From an uncultured Selenomonadales bacterium (GTDB lineage Bacteria > Bacillota > Negativicutes > Selenomonadales > Selenomonadaceae): a stretch of DNA of 34,102 nt. Numbering within the stretch: position 1 is the stretch's first letter; each line of letters opens with the position of its first letter. Made by a program: the position numbers and the translations under genes. Of this stretch, positions 17,605-25,737 are shown one piece after another. The notes beneath the pieces are model-generated. The model saw nothing but the letters and a program-made list of their open reading frames with translations, was not told the DNA's origin and searched no databases. Where the stretch lies: NCBI GenBank assembly GCA_937915725.1, contig CALGGV010000103.1, positions 1-34,102 on the forward strand, given 5' to 3'.

Positions 17605-18872
17605 GTTTCAACACCTGCCCAATTAAACTCGGGATAATTTTTTTCAAGATAATAAATCACGTAATTTGCGTAGTCGATTTTGAAAATTGAATCGTTGCCG
17701 CCAAAACTTATTACGCAGATTGGCTTGTTGCGAATTCTGCCGATTAAGCGAAATTCCGGCGAAATAAAATATCTGTCTTCCCTGCGATAAATTTCAAGCG
17801 GTTTAAAATTTTTGGAATTGAAACTTTCAAATTTTGCGGGGAAAATTTTTCCTGCGCGCGTAGCATTAAAACAGGAAAGCACTTTTTCAACGTCGCCTTC
17901 AGTTCTCAAGCGCAATTTATTATTTGGGCGCGGAAAATCATTTGTAAAAAAATCGTCAGAAATTTTCTCAACGGCAACAAAATTCAGCGTGCTGTAGCCG
18001 TATTCTTTCAAAACGCTGCTGTAACCTAAAGTAAAATTTTTCCCGTTGTCCTTAATCTCAAATTTTAAATCGTCGAAATGTTGCGCCGGCAAGACAAAAA
18101 TTTTTTTATCGCTGTCAAAAGTGTGAAAATATGCGTAGCGAATTAAATTGCCGTCCGCGCCAATATATTCATCACATTTGCCGCCTTGAGGTCTTTCGCC
18201 GCCTTCAATTTCCACATTCCAAAAAAGTTTCCCGTTCAAAATTTTGCCGTTCAAATTATTTTCTCTGAATAGTAAATCTAAATCTTGATAATTATTAAAA
18301 TCTTTTGCCTCAAGTCCAAAAAATTTTACGTCAACGGCTTTTCTTGCGTAGGGCGAAAAAATTATTGGGCGGCTGATTTTGTAAAGCGCGGCAACTTCAA
18401 AGAGAATTTTTTCATAGTTTATAAATCTTTCGTGGCGTTGGAGAGTGTAAGAAAAATTTTTAAGTGTGCCGTCTTTTGTAATAATTTTTCCGTGATATTT
18501 TTTTGGCGCGCAAAAATTTTCTATTTCGTTGTAGGCGGCGTTGACAAAAAAAGATTCAGCCTTTGCCATTTTTTCAAGCGGCGTTTCTTCTTTATCGGCA
18601 AGAATAAAACTTGTTCCAATTTCCAGCGAAAAAAGCCCGCCTGTAGATTCTTGACTGCCGCGCCGGACGAATTTTACTGCAACTTCAAAATCTTTATTCC
18701 AATCATGGGCGGCAGTTTCAATATCAATTCTTTTTTCTAAATCTGAAAGAAAATTTTCTTGACGTTTGGCAAGCGCGGTAAAAACTTTTTCAAGCATTTG
18801 GCGTTCATCAGTTTCATTTGGATAAACACGCTCAATTATTTTTAAAATTTCGGCGTCAATATCATTATTCAA
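17601..18872 (-). CDS. Unknown protein, candidate baseplate component; first gene of the second block
   Basis: 423 residues, mixed alpha/beta, no recognised family. It begins with an acidic helical region (MNNDIDAEILKIIERVYPN) followed by a helix containing a QENFLSDLEKR stretch; both are compatible with, but not diagnostic of, a wedge or baseplate subunit. The middle holds several aromatic beta-like segments. The start is TTG with a strong AGAGGAGGT ribosome binding site. It is the first gene after the 367-bp gap and is coupled to the 211-residue gene. Confidence 0.5.
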   Translation of the reverse strand: MNNDIDAEILKIIERVYPNETDERQMLEKVFTALAKRQENFLSDLEKRIDIETAAHDWNKDFEVAVKFVRRGSQESTGGLFSLEIGTSFILADKEETPLEKMAKAESFFVNAAYNEIENFCAPKKYHGKIITKDGTLKNFSYTLQRHERFINYEKILFEVAALYKISRPIIFSPYARKAVDVKFFGLEAKDFNNYQDLDLLFRENNLNGKILNGKLFWNVEIEGGERPQGGKCDEYIGADGNLIRYAYFHTFDSDKKIFVLPAQHFDDLKFEIKDNGKNFTLGYSSVLKEYGYSTLNFVAVEKISDDFFTNDFPRPNNKLRLRTEGDVEKVLSCFNATRAGKIFPAKFESFNSKNFKPLEIYRREDRYFISPEFRLIGRIRNKPICVISFGGNDSIFKIDYANYVIYYLEKNYPEFNWAGVET

Positions 18873-18976
18873 AAAAATACCTCCTCTAAGTTATTTTAAA
18901 ATGCTCAAAAACGGCGAAAATTTCAACGTAAACGCACTTTCAAAAGTTTTTATGATACTTTATATTAACAGAAAAA

Positions 18977-19005
18977 GTTAGACGCCTTAAAATCGATTTT
19001 TTCAA
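18977..19005 (-). promoter_or_regulatory. Weak candidate promoter of the second block
   Basis: On the minus strand TTGAAA (19000-19005) is followed by a 17-bp spacer and TCTAAC (18977-18982), about 105 bp before the TTG of the 423-residue gene. The -35 is good and the -10 is weak. Read-through from the VgrG block remains possible. Confidence 0.3.
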
Positions 19006-19041
19006 TCTCTAGAGTATGTTTAAAAATTTAAGATTTTAAGG

Positions 19042-19072
19042 ACGCCCGCCGCACTCCGTTTTTGCTTGTGAC
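19042..19072 (-). repeat. Dispersed intergenic repeat, copy A
   Basis: Read on the minus strand, about 30 bp containing TCACAAGC, AAAACG and AGTGCGG closely match 33559-33589 on the plus strand, with about 23 of the first 27 bases identical. Only two copies fall in this window. Confidence 0.45.
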
Positions 19073-19239
19073 TTTAAATTGCGGTAACGTGAGAAAACGC
19101 GGCTGGAACTTTGAACTACTTTTTGTTTGACGCGAAAAACGCAGGCGGGCGCGGCACTTTTTCTTTGGTACTTGCGCGGCAAGGCGTGCTCTTTAGTACT
19201 TTTTTTGCTGTAGAAAAAAGAAAGTACATTTATAAATTT

Positions 19240-20667
19240 CTAACAGAGTTCAATTTTACTGCCGGCAAGTTTTAAAGTTGCGCCGGATTTAACATTTGCC
19301 GCGCCGTTACTTTCAATGGAAATTTCTTTTCCGTCGATTTTAATTTTGCCGTCGGATTTAATTTCGGTTTCCTTTGCCTTGAGTTCAAATTTCCCGTCCG
19401 TGTGTGCGGCAATATCTTTCGACAGGGAAATTTTACTATCCTTAGTTTTTAGCAAAATCCCCTGTTCAGTAAGTGTGATAGAATTTTCGCCGACAACAAT
19501 TTCAATTCCCTTTTCGTTCATGACGATTTTATATTTGTCAGAAAAAAGTTCCAAGGATTTTTCCTTCCAAAATACGCGCTGTTTAAAATTATTGCCGATA
19601 TATTTTTCAGCAACTTTTTGACATTCGGCGGCTAAGGGATTTTCGCGCAGGGCTGAAACGCAATAAATTTCTTCATTCGTAAAAATAATTTCGACAGCGT
19701 CCCCTTCGTCCGGAATAAAAACAATGCCGCCGTTTTTGCCGCTGTAAGGCGTGCGATAATCAAGCCACAGGGGATTTTCTTTATCCATATCCTCAACAAA
19801 TTTATCATCGAAGGTAACTTGAATTTTGCCTAGATTTTTTGGGTCGTTGACATTTTTTACTTTTGCATGAAGTTTAAAAGTTTTGGCGAAAATTGGCGCG
19901 TCAGGAATTTTTGGCGGTTCCAATTTATTTTCTTCCAATTCGTAATAGAAAAAATAACTTTCATTTTCCAGCGAAATTTTTAAGCCGGTAATGATAAATT
20001 CGCCGGTGATATTTTCAAGTGTTACAACCTGTCCAATATCAAAAAAGTTTTGAGACTTCACGAAAAATTTATATTGCTTGCCAAATTTTGAATGACGCAG
20101 CGAAACAATTTGGGCGTTTGAAATTTTTCGCGCAGATTTATTAACGCTTGAATCAATAAAAAAATTTGCCTGCTCCATAGTGTCAAGAATCCAAAAACGT
20201 CTTCCAAAATTTTTGGCTAGCCGCGCCATAAATTGAAAATTTGTTTCTTGATTTTGCAAAATAACAGGCAAATATTTTAAAGCGGCAAAATCCGCCGAAA
20301 GTTTCAAATTAGAATTTTTTAACGAAAGGCGCGCAGTGCTTAACACGTCAGAAAATTTTTTTTCGGGATTATGAAAAATGCGCGTTTTTTCTTCTTCATC
20401 TTCAGAAATTGAGAAAGAAACGCACTCTGCAAAAACTTTTGACGCGCCAAGCGAATTTTCTACTTCAACCGATTCTACACGCCCAAAAAAAATTGGCGCG
20501 TTATCGTCTGTAGTAACAGAAATATTTTTTCCGGTAAAAGCTAAAAATTTTTCTGCTGCGCCTTCGGAAATCAACGCTGCAAAATTCAAGCGGCTGTGTC
20601 TGCCTTCGTGTTTCGTCAATTCAAATTCGGTAATTCCTTCGATTTGAGCGAAATTTTTTATTTGCAT
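19240..20667 (-). CDS. vgrG: VgrG-type spike protein (gp27/gp5-like)
   Basis: 475 residues with the VgrG/phage late-control-D layout. Residues 1-250 are a gp27-like hub, including ETNFQFMARLAKNFGRRFWI (139-158), the VgrG pattern 'ES.FNFL.RLAE..G..F'. Residues ~258-345 are a gp5-type OB fold with DPKNLGKIQVTF and GDAVEIIF. Residues ~370-475 are repeating short beta strands (KISLSKDIAAH, KFELKAKETEIKS, KIKIDGKEISIES) expected of the trimeric beta-helix needle. There is no C-terminal effector extension. It would cap the tube and carry the PAAR protein encoded upstream. The ATG follows AGGAG. It is the last gene of its block. Confidence 0.88.
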   Translation of the reverse strand: MQIKNFAQIEGITEFELTKHEGRHSRLNFAALISEGAAEKFLAFTGKNISVTTDDNAPIFFGRVESVEVENSLGASKVFAECVSFSISEDEEEKTRIFHNPEKKFSDVLSTARLSLKNSNLKLSADFAALKYLPVILQNQETNFQFMARLAKNFGRRFWILDTMEQANFFIDSSVNKSARKISNAQIVSLRHSKFGKQYKFFVKSQNFFDIGQVVTLENITGEFIITGLKISLENESYFFYYELEENKLEPPKIPDAPIFAKTFKLHAKVKNVNDPKNLGKIQVTFDDKFVEDMDKENPLWLDYRTPYSGKNGGIVFIPDEGDAVEIIFTNEEIYCVSALRENPLAAECQKVAEKYIGNNFKQRVFWKEKSLELFSDKYKIVMNEKGIEIVVGENSITLTEQGILLKTKDSKISLSKDIAAHTDGKFELKAKETEIKSDGKIKIDGKEISIESNGAANVKSGATLKLAGSKIELC

Positions 20668-20688
20668 CGCAGTCTCCTATTTCAAAAA

Positions 20689-21141
20689 TCAATAAGCCTC
20701 AATCGTTTTAAAATTATTTTCCTTTTGAGTAAGGAAGAGTTCAAAATGGTCTCTATCAGCATTTTTGGCTTGTTCGTCGCCCTGCGCACTTTCGGTTTTA
20801 TAACGTTCCCAATAATCCACAACAAAAACTTTTTCAAAAATGTAAGTGCGATAAGGTTTATCTATGGAAGTTTTGGCTTTAATTGTAATAGTGCGGTACC
20901 ATTTCTTTTCGTTCAATTCTTTAGACCATTCAAAAAGCTTGAGAACTCTATCGCCAACTTCGCTGTTAATTGCGCCGTGAATTTCAATTTTAGCAAGCAT
21001 CGCCGGAGCTTTATTGCGAACGTCATTATTTACCGTGTCCATATGTATAACAACATCCGTAATAAAATTTTGCTCTTTTTCATCTTTGCCAATTTCGATA
21101 ACTTCGCCATCTTCAGAAGTAATTGTAATTTCAAAAATCAT
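20689..21141 (-). CDS. Candidate Hcp-like tube protein
   Basis: 150 residues, predominantly beta strand with one helix (DRVLKLFEWSKEL about two thirds along the first 100 residues), the size and layout of Hcp or phage tail-tube subunits. It sits between the candidate sheath gene, which it overlaps by four bases (ATGA), and the VgrG gene; this sheath-tube-spike order is common in contractile systems. I do not see an unmistakable Hcp signature, so the call rests on size, fold pattern and position. The GGAGG ribosome binding site lies within the end of the sheath gene, which suggests matched expression. Confidence 0.6.
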   Translation of the reverse strand: MIFEITITSEDGEVIEIGKDEKEQNFITDVVIHMDTVNNDVRNKAPAMLAKIEIHGAINSEVGDRVLKLFEWSKELNEKKWYRTITIKAKTSIDKPYRTYIFEKVFVVDYWERYKTESAQGDEQAKNADRDHFELFLTQKENNFKTIEAY

Positions 21142-23441
21142 TTATTTTCCTCCTCTGCAGGTGCATTTTCAAATTCAATGTCAACATAACCTTCGCCGCC
21201 TACAAAATTAATATAAACTTTGAAAGTACCGTTTTCTTTTCTCATTCCTATGTATTCGCCGCCGCGCAAAAGAAAATTCACGCAACCTTTAAATTTATTG
21301 ATTTTATTTTTGTCCGCCCATTCTTGATTAATTTCGTCAATTTTTTGTTGAACTGCAGCAGGACTCATTGAAGGAAGGGATTTTAATTCGAGTGCAACAA
21401 AATCTTCAATCAGCGTTTGATAAATTGGTTTATAAAGATTAGTTTTATCATTTTTGGCAAGCGTGCGGGCGCAATGAATATAAGAATTTTTCCATTGCCC
21501 GTCTTTATCTTTGACATCATCGCCGCTGAATGAAAATCCGAACATACTTTGATTAATAACTTTGATTAAATCTTCACTGCGGCGCAAAACTTCTTCACGA
21601 TTAAATTTAGTTTGGAAGGCTTTTTTTACCGTCAAATTTTCAAAGTCAACGCCTACACAAACAGTTTGCTTATCTATTTGCAATTTGCGATTTTCTAAAA
21701 TTTTATGTTGTTGACTTGCAACAAGCAACCCTGCCGCAGGATACGCCGCATCTATTACAATCGCCGGTAAAGAAATTTTGAAATCTTCATCTGTACGATT
21801 TTTGAACGGTAAAAAAAATCTTTCGCCAATCAAAGTAAAATTTGGATAAGCGTAAACCGCGTGCCGCCCGTAACTGCTGTCATTGAACAATTTCATTTTA
21901 CTTTCAACTTCAGCCGGTGAAAGCTCTGAAAAAGTATTACCTTTATCAGGATGAATACTAAAAACTGTAACGATATTTGCCTTTTCCATTTCCGGCAAAA
22001 ATTCTTTCAAGGTATTAATGCTGACGTATTCTGCGTCGTCTTTTTCGGCTTGCTTTTTTCTATTTTTCAAACTGCCGCCCATACCGCTAATATTTTTATC
22101 GTTGCCTGTAGAGGGCTTTTTCGGCGGTTCTTCACGCACATTTGGCAAAACGGCAAACCAAATTCTATGTTCAGTTTGATCTTTGCCGAGTTGTTTCATA
22201 AATTTTAAAAATTTGTCTTTAATTTTTATCAACTTTGACGCTTTACAATTTGCGATAATTACGCCGCCGGGAATTTCTGCCTCATCGCCACTTTCAACAG
22301 TTGCATGATCAAAAAAAGTTTTTACGCCGATTAAACTTTCAACGATTTTTGACATTTCATTTATAAAAGATTTTCTGGCGTTTGTGTAAACACTTTCGTA
22401 CATTTCGCGCAGTTGCAAAAGTTTTTCTTTGTCGAGAGAATCTGTTGGTTTTTCTGAATCCTGCGTATCAGCAAGCGGCATAAAAGTCGATACAATCAAA
22501 GATTTTATAATTTCGCTTGGATTTTCGGCAAGTTCATCATAATCACTTTCTATTGTGGCGGCAAATTCATTTCTAAGTTTTTGAGTTTCAACTTTTGGAT
22601 CCGGAATTTCTGCGACTTGTGGCGAAATAGTTTTAACTTCAGCGGGAAGATTATTTTTTATTGTAACGAGTTCGCCGCCCTTTGAATCTTTTGGCGCGGC
22701 TATTGCGGCTAATCTTTTTTCCTTCCAATTTTCGTCAATATCTAATTTGCCGTCTGCGTTAAGATAAAGCACGCCCAAAGTTGGCGCAGATAAAGCCTTA
22801 GTGTCTTCGTCGTCATTTTCTAAATTACTTTCAAGCAATTCTAATTTTTTGTTTACATCTTCAATCAAAATTGGCAAAAGTCTAGTCAATGAAGAAGTTG
22901 CATATTCGGCGATTTTTTCTCTGTACTCAAAATTTCTTTCGCCGTAACTTCTCATCGCGCTTTTATCGCCGCGTGCCTCTGCCTCTTGATAACATTTCAA
23001 ATTGTAGTCTATCGATTGTCTAAGATCATTGACTTCATCAAGTTCCTTTTTGGGCGTCAACATTTCAAGAATTTCTTCATCTTTAAATTCTAAATTTGAA
23101 TTGCCGCTGGTGCCCTTTGAAGAATACAAACGCGCCAACATTTGATAATAAATGTGGTCGATAATATCTAAAGGCTTACTTAAAAATTCCGGATATTTTT
23201 GCGGGTCTGTAGTATAAAAAAATTCTATTTTGCCGCTTGAATTTTTGCCGTAAACTTCATAAACCTTAGGTGCAAAATTTTCCATAAATTGCTTAAAACT
23301 TTTAACGGTTAATTTTGCAAGCCCTATTGTAAGTTCTTTTCCGGACGGGTTGCTGTTAAGGAGCGTATGCAAATTATTTGAATTTTTACTGTCAAATTCT
23401 TCAAAAATAATCGTCCTGTGAGTTTGCACTAAATCAGCCAA
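21138..23441 (-). CDS. Candidate contractile sheath protein (large, single-chain)
   Basis: 767 residues. The C-terminal third resembles the conserved end of tail-sheath/TssC proteins: a Pro/Ala/Gly-rich segment (LPAIVIDAAYPAAGLLVA), then FSGDD...CARTLAKND near 640-665 (compare 'WGARTL' in sheaths), then a long helix (YQTLIEDFVALELKSL) and a last strand pair (GTFKVYINFVGGEGYVDIEF) as in the inter-subunit handshake. The N-terminal ~500 residues are larger than in known sheaths and mostly helical; a fused TssB-like part or an inserted domain is possible. The start is TTG with GGAGGGA. It is coupled to the tube gene. A non-sheath structural protein cannot be excluded. Confidence 0.55.
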   Translation of the reverse strand: MADLVQTHRTIIFEEFDSKNSNNLHTLLNSNPSGKELTIGLAKLTVKSFKQFMENFAPKVYEVYGKNSSGKIEFFYTTDPQKYPEFLSKPLDIIDHIYYQMLARLYSSKGTSGNSNLEFKDEEILEMLTPKKELDEVNDLRQSIDYNLKCYQEAEARGDKSAMRSYGERNFEYREKIAEYATSSLTRLLPILIEDVNKKLELLESNLENDDEDTKALSAPTLGVLYLNADGKLDIDENWKEKRLAAIAAPKDSKGGELVTIKNNLPAEVKTISPQVAEIPDPKVETQKLRNEFAATIESDYDELAENPSEIIKSLIVSTFMPLADTQDSEKPTDSLDKEKLLQLREMYESVYTNARKSFINEMSKIVESLIGVKTFFDHATVESGDEAEIPGGVIIANCKASKLIKIKDKFLKFMKQLGKDQTEHRIWFAVLPNVREEPPKKPSTGNDKNISGMGGSLKNRKKQAEKDDAEYVSINTLKEFLPEMEKANIVTVFSIHPDKGNTFSELSPAEVESKMKLFNDSSYGRHAVYAYPNFTLIGERFFLPFKNRTDEDFKISLPAIVIDAAYPAAGLLVASQQHKILENRKLQIDKQTVCVGVDFENLTVKKAFQTKFNREEVLRRSEDLIKVINQSMFGFSFSGDDVKDKDGQWKNSYIHCARTLAKNDKTNLYKPIYQTLIEDFVALELKSLPSMSPAAVQQKIDEINQEWADKNKINKFKGCVNFLLRGGEYIGMRKENGTFKVYINFVGGEGYVDIEFENAPAEEENK

Positions 23442-23443
23442 AA

Positions 23444-24004
23444 TTATCCCTCCAATTCATAAAAAAATACATTTTCAAAATTTCCTTCGGCAAGCGCAGT
23501 TTTTAATTTTTCGGTAATGATAATTTCTTGATTGACAACGCCCGCCAATTTAAAAATATCGTACCGCCCAATTTGATTTTCGGCGATACAAATTTTTTTA
23601 ACTTCTCTAATTAATTCAGTCGGCAGGATAAAATCATTTTTTTCAACTTCGATAATACTTTTTGAAGTGTCGATACAATTAATGCGCGGCGGCAGTGCAA
23701 GAAAATAATTTTCGGCGCGTCCAAGTGCAGAATATGTAAGTTGAATTGGTTTGTAGAAAAGATAATCGACGCCGAATTTATCAAGCGTGCGTTTCATTGC
23801 GGTTGAAATTAGCGGGATTGTACCTTTCAAAATAAAATCCGGAAAATAAATGCCGCCTTCGTCAGAAATTTCAACACTAAGCGGCAAATGGTCAAGAAAT
23901 TGGAACTCTGAATTTAAACAGCCGCGCTCCAATTCAAAAATATCTGCGCCGGGCACGGCGTATTCTTCAATGCAACTTTCAGCATACATTACAAAAAATT
24001 TCAA
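23444..24004 (-). CDS. Probable immunity protein for the PAAR-nuclease toxin (Imm11/DUF1629-like)
   Basis: 186 residues, soluble, no export signal. The C-terminal part reads FKLAGVVNQEIIITEKLK, then about ten residues, then VFFYEL. This matches the ending typical of Imm11/DUF1629-type immunity proteins ('...iviSe.lk..L...gl.g..F..l'). It starts at a TTG that overlaps the toxin gene stop by four bases, the usual tight toxin-then-immunity arrangement. It would bind and neutralise the AHH-type nuclease in the producing cell. The family call is from memory of the pattern; the context is strong. Confidence 0.6.
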   Translation of the reverse strand: MKFFVMYAESCIEEYAVPGADIFELERGCLNSEFQFLDHLPLSVEISDEGGIYFPDFILKGTIPLISTAMKRTLDKFGVDYLFYKPIQLTYSALGRAENYFLALPPRINCIDTSKSIIEVEKNDFILPTELIREVKKICIAENQIGRYDIFKLAGVVNQEIIITEKLKTALAEGNFENVFFYELEG

Positions 24005-25728
24005 AATTCCGTCTCCCCAGTTTCTTTATCTAACAAAAAAATTCTTTCGTCAATTTTCTGTTTAATGGCGGTGTATTGATATTCGCCCTGCATATCGCGT
24101 AGCCAAACTAAAATTTCTGTGGCGTGTTGTTCAAGAAATTTTTCGCCGCTGTCAACTTTGCCGCCGATATTTTTTACAAAATTTCCGTTATTCGGCAAGA
24201 AAAAAATATCCATAAAATCTACGCCGTCCGCCAAAATAAAAAATTCCACATTATCACAAAAAATTATGCAGTCAAGAATATTTTCCCGCGTGTCGAATTT
24301 AAAATTTTTAGAGCCGGTTTTTTTGAAAATTAAAGTTTTGCCGTCGTTTGAATTTAAAACTTCACTGAATCTTTCGGCGCGGAATTTTTCAAATAAAAAA
24401 TTTTCGCCTGCGCGACGGACTAAAATAATTTTTGCAGTGCGCGGCAAATCAAAGGCAAAAAGATAAGCCTCCCTTGAAACGTAGTAGGGAAAACTTTTTT
24501 GAGGTTTTTCAGCGAACGCGCCCAAATGTTTTTTTATTTTGGCTGAAAGTTGATTAAGTCTTTCAATAACAGAATTTTTTTGCTCCGGCGAATTGCGACA
24601 AACAATCGAATTTGTCAAAGAATTTTCAATTTTATCAAGTTCAGCTGAAACAAGTTGAACGTAATTTAAAAGCGGCGCGTCAGAATTTGTTTTTCTGTAA
24701 AATCTAATTTGCTTTTTAAGGCGTTGAGTTTCTTCAGCAGAAAAAGTGTAACTGTGTCCGCCGACGTGCCATTGAATTTTTGAAAGACTCATTATATCAT
24801 ACGCGCTTGCAGGTTTACCGCCGGCTTGCTTGCCGTAATTTTCGTCATACATTACAAGCATTACACAATTTAGCGCGTTGTTAATATCGTAGCCGCAAAA
24901 ATTCGCAAGCCGTACAAGTTTAGCGCGGCGATTAAATTTTACACCGTTGCTTTTCGTTTCCATTGGAGCAAAAATTTGGTTGCCGCTGATTAAATGGTGC
25001 GCTTGAAATTTGAATTTGTCTTGAACTTTCAGAAAATGTTTATCGACTTCATCGCAGTTATTTTCTTCGGCTATATGTGCAAGGTAATTTTCCCGCAAAA
25101 TTGCAGAATTGTTATCAATGGTAGTTGGAGTGCGCGGGTATGTACAATTTTTGCACGCCGCGTCATTTTCGTTGTAGGGGCAAAACAAATTTTTTGAAGG
25201 TTTATCCAAAAGTTTTTGAGTTTTTTTAGGATTTTCTATTTTATCATTTGAAGAAAGATTTTCAGTTTGCCCGCCGTTAGGATTTTCAATTTTTGGGGAA
25301 ATATTTTTATTGGAAGAATTTTTATTTTCGGCAGAATTTTTATCAAAGGCTTTTTCAGTTTTAAGGAGCGCGGCAGCGGCGATTGACATTGCAACGGGCG
25401 CAGTACCTGTTGTAACTTTTCCGGAAACGCCGGAAGTTACCACAGAAATATTACCGCCAAAAACGCATTTATTTTTTGCAGAATCCGTCAGCAAAGGTTT
25501 ACCGTTTGAAGTTTTCATTGGCGAAAAACCGGAACTCCACACCGTTAATTTACAGTTACAAGAACTTTGCAAATTTACACAAGCCCCCGCCTTATTTTCA
25601 AGGGTTGCGCCGGTTGTCAGCAAAGTTGCGCCGTTGTATTTTACCGAACTATTGCCACTGTCTTTGCAAGTTATAAAGCCGCCCTTATCACAAATAAAAG
25701 TTGCTTTTTCGCTTAAAAAATCTGCCAT
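24001..25728 (-). CDS. PAAR-like (DUF4280-type) spike-tip protein with an AHH/HNH nuclease domain
   Basis: 575 residues. Residues 1 to ~105 are Cys- and Gly-rich, ending LLTDSAKNKCVFGGNISVVTSG, the pattern of the DUF4280/PAAR-like domain that sits on a VgrG tip. A Lys/Asn-rich low-complexity linker follows (125-180), then a C-x8-C-x2-C cluster (183-195) that may bind zinc. Residues ~240-330 carry FQAHHLISGNQIF (AHH at 243-245) and WHVGGHSYTF (320-329), the His pattern of AHH-type HNH/endonuclease VII toxins, which cut nucleic acid. The last ~210 residues are a further unidentified domain. The next gene downstream looks like its immunity partner. Confidence 0.78.
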   Translation of the reverse strand: MADFLSEKATFICDKGGFITCKDSGNSSVKYNGATLLTTGATLENKAGACVNLQSSCNCKLTVWSSGFSPMKTSNGKPLLTDSAKNKCVFGGNISVVTSGVSGKVTTGTAPVAMSIAAAALLKTEKAFDKNSAENKNSSNKNISPKIENPNGGQTENLSSNDKIENPKKTQKLLDKPSKNLFCPYNENDAACKNCTYPRTPTTIDNNSAILRENYLAHIAEENNCDEVDKHFLKVQDKFKFQAHHLISGNQIFAPMETKSNGVKFNRRAKLVRLANFCGYDINNALNCVMLVMYDENYGKQAGGKPASAYDIMSLSKIQWHVGGHSYTFSAEETQRLKKQIRFYRKTNSDAPLLNYVQLVSAELDKIENSLTNSIVCRNSPEQKNSVIERLNQLSAKIKKHLGAFAEKPQKSFPYYVSREAYLFAFDLPRTAKIILVRRAGENFLFEKFRAERFSEVLNSNDGKTLIFKKTGSKNFKFDTRENILDCIIFCDNVEFFILADGVDFMDIFFLPNNGNFVKNIGGKVDSGEKFLEQHATEILVWLRDMQGEYQYTAIKQKIDERIFLLDKETGETEF

Positions 25729-25737
25729 AAAAATTCC

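Larger units (their letters stand above)
18873..19239 (-). other. 367-bp intergenic region between the two blocks of the core locus
   Basis: No supportable gene. The right part (about 19040-19200) is clearly more GC-rich than its surroundings and holds an inverted pair, CGCCCGCC near 19043 and GGCGGGCG near 19145, about 95 bp apart. A hairpin lies at 19196-19227 (GTACTTT...AAAGTAC, one mismatch further in), just downstream of the VgrG stop, but no T tract follows it. Part of the region repeats in the nifU/nifS gap. The left part is AT-rich and probably holds the promoter of the second block. Confidence 0.5.

Noticed and set aside
17052..17690. A 212-codon plus-strand open frame
   Set aside because: Antisense to the coupled 211- and 423-residue genes, with low-complexity Lys/Phe content and no start signals.
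18226..18265. Shared LNGxILNGxL peptide and a near-identical ~30-bp stretch between the 423-residue protein and the M15 peptidase (3355-3392)
   Set aside because: In the peptidase the segment is family-typical; the match is short, and codon bias in AT-rich DNA can explain the base-level likeness.
19196..19227. Intrinsic terminator after vgrG
   Set aside because: A hairpin is present, but no T tract follows on the minus strand, so I list it only as a structure in the gap.
20596..21189. A 197-codon plus-strand open frame over the tube gene
   Set aside because: It spans the VgrG start, the whole tube gene and the sheath end on the other strand; those three have ribosome binding sites and coupled stops.
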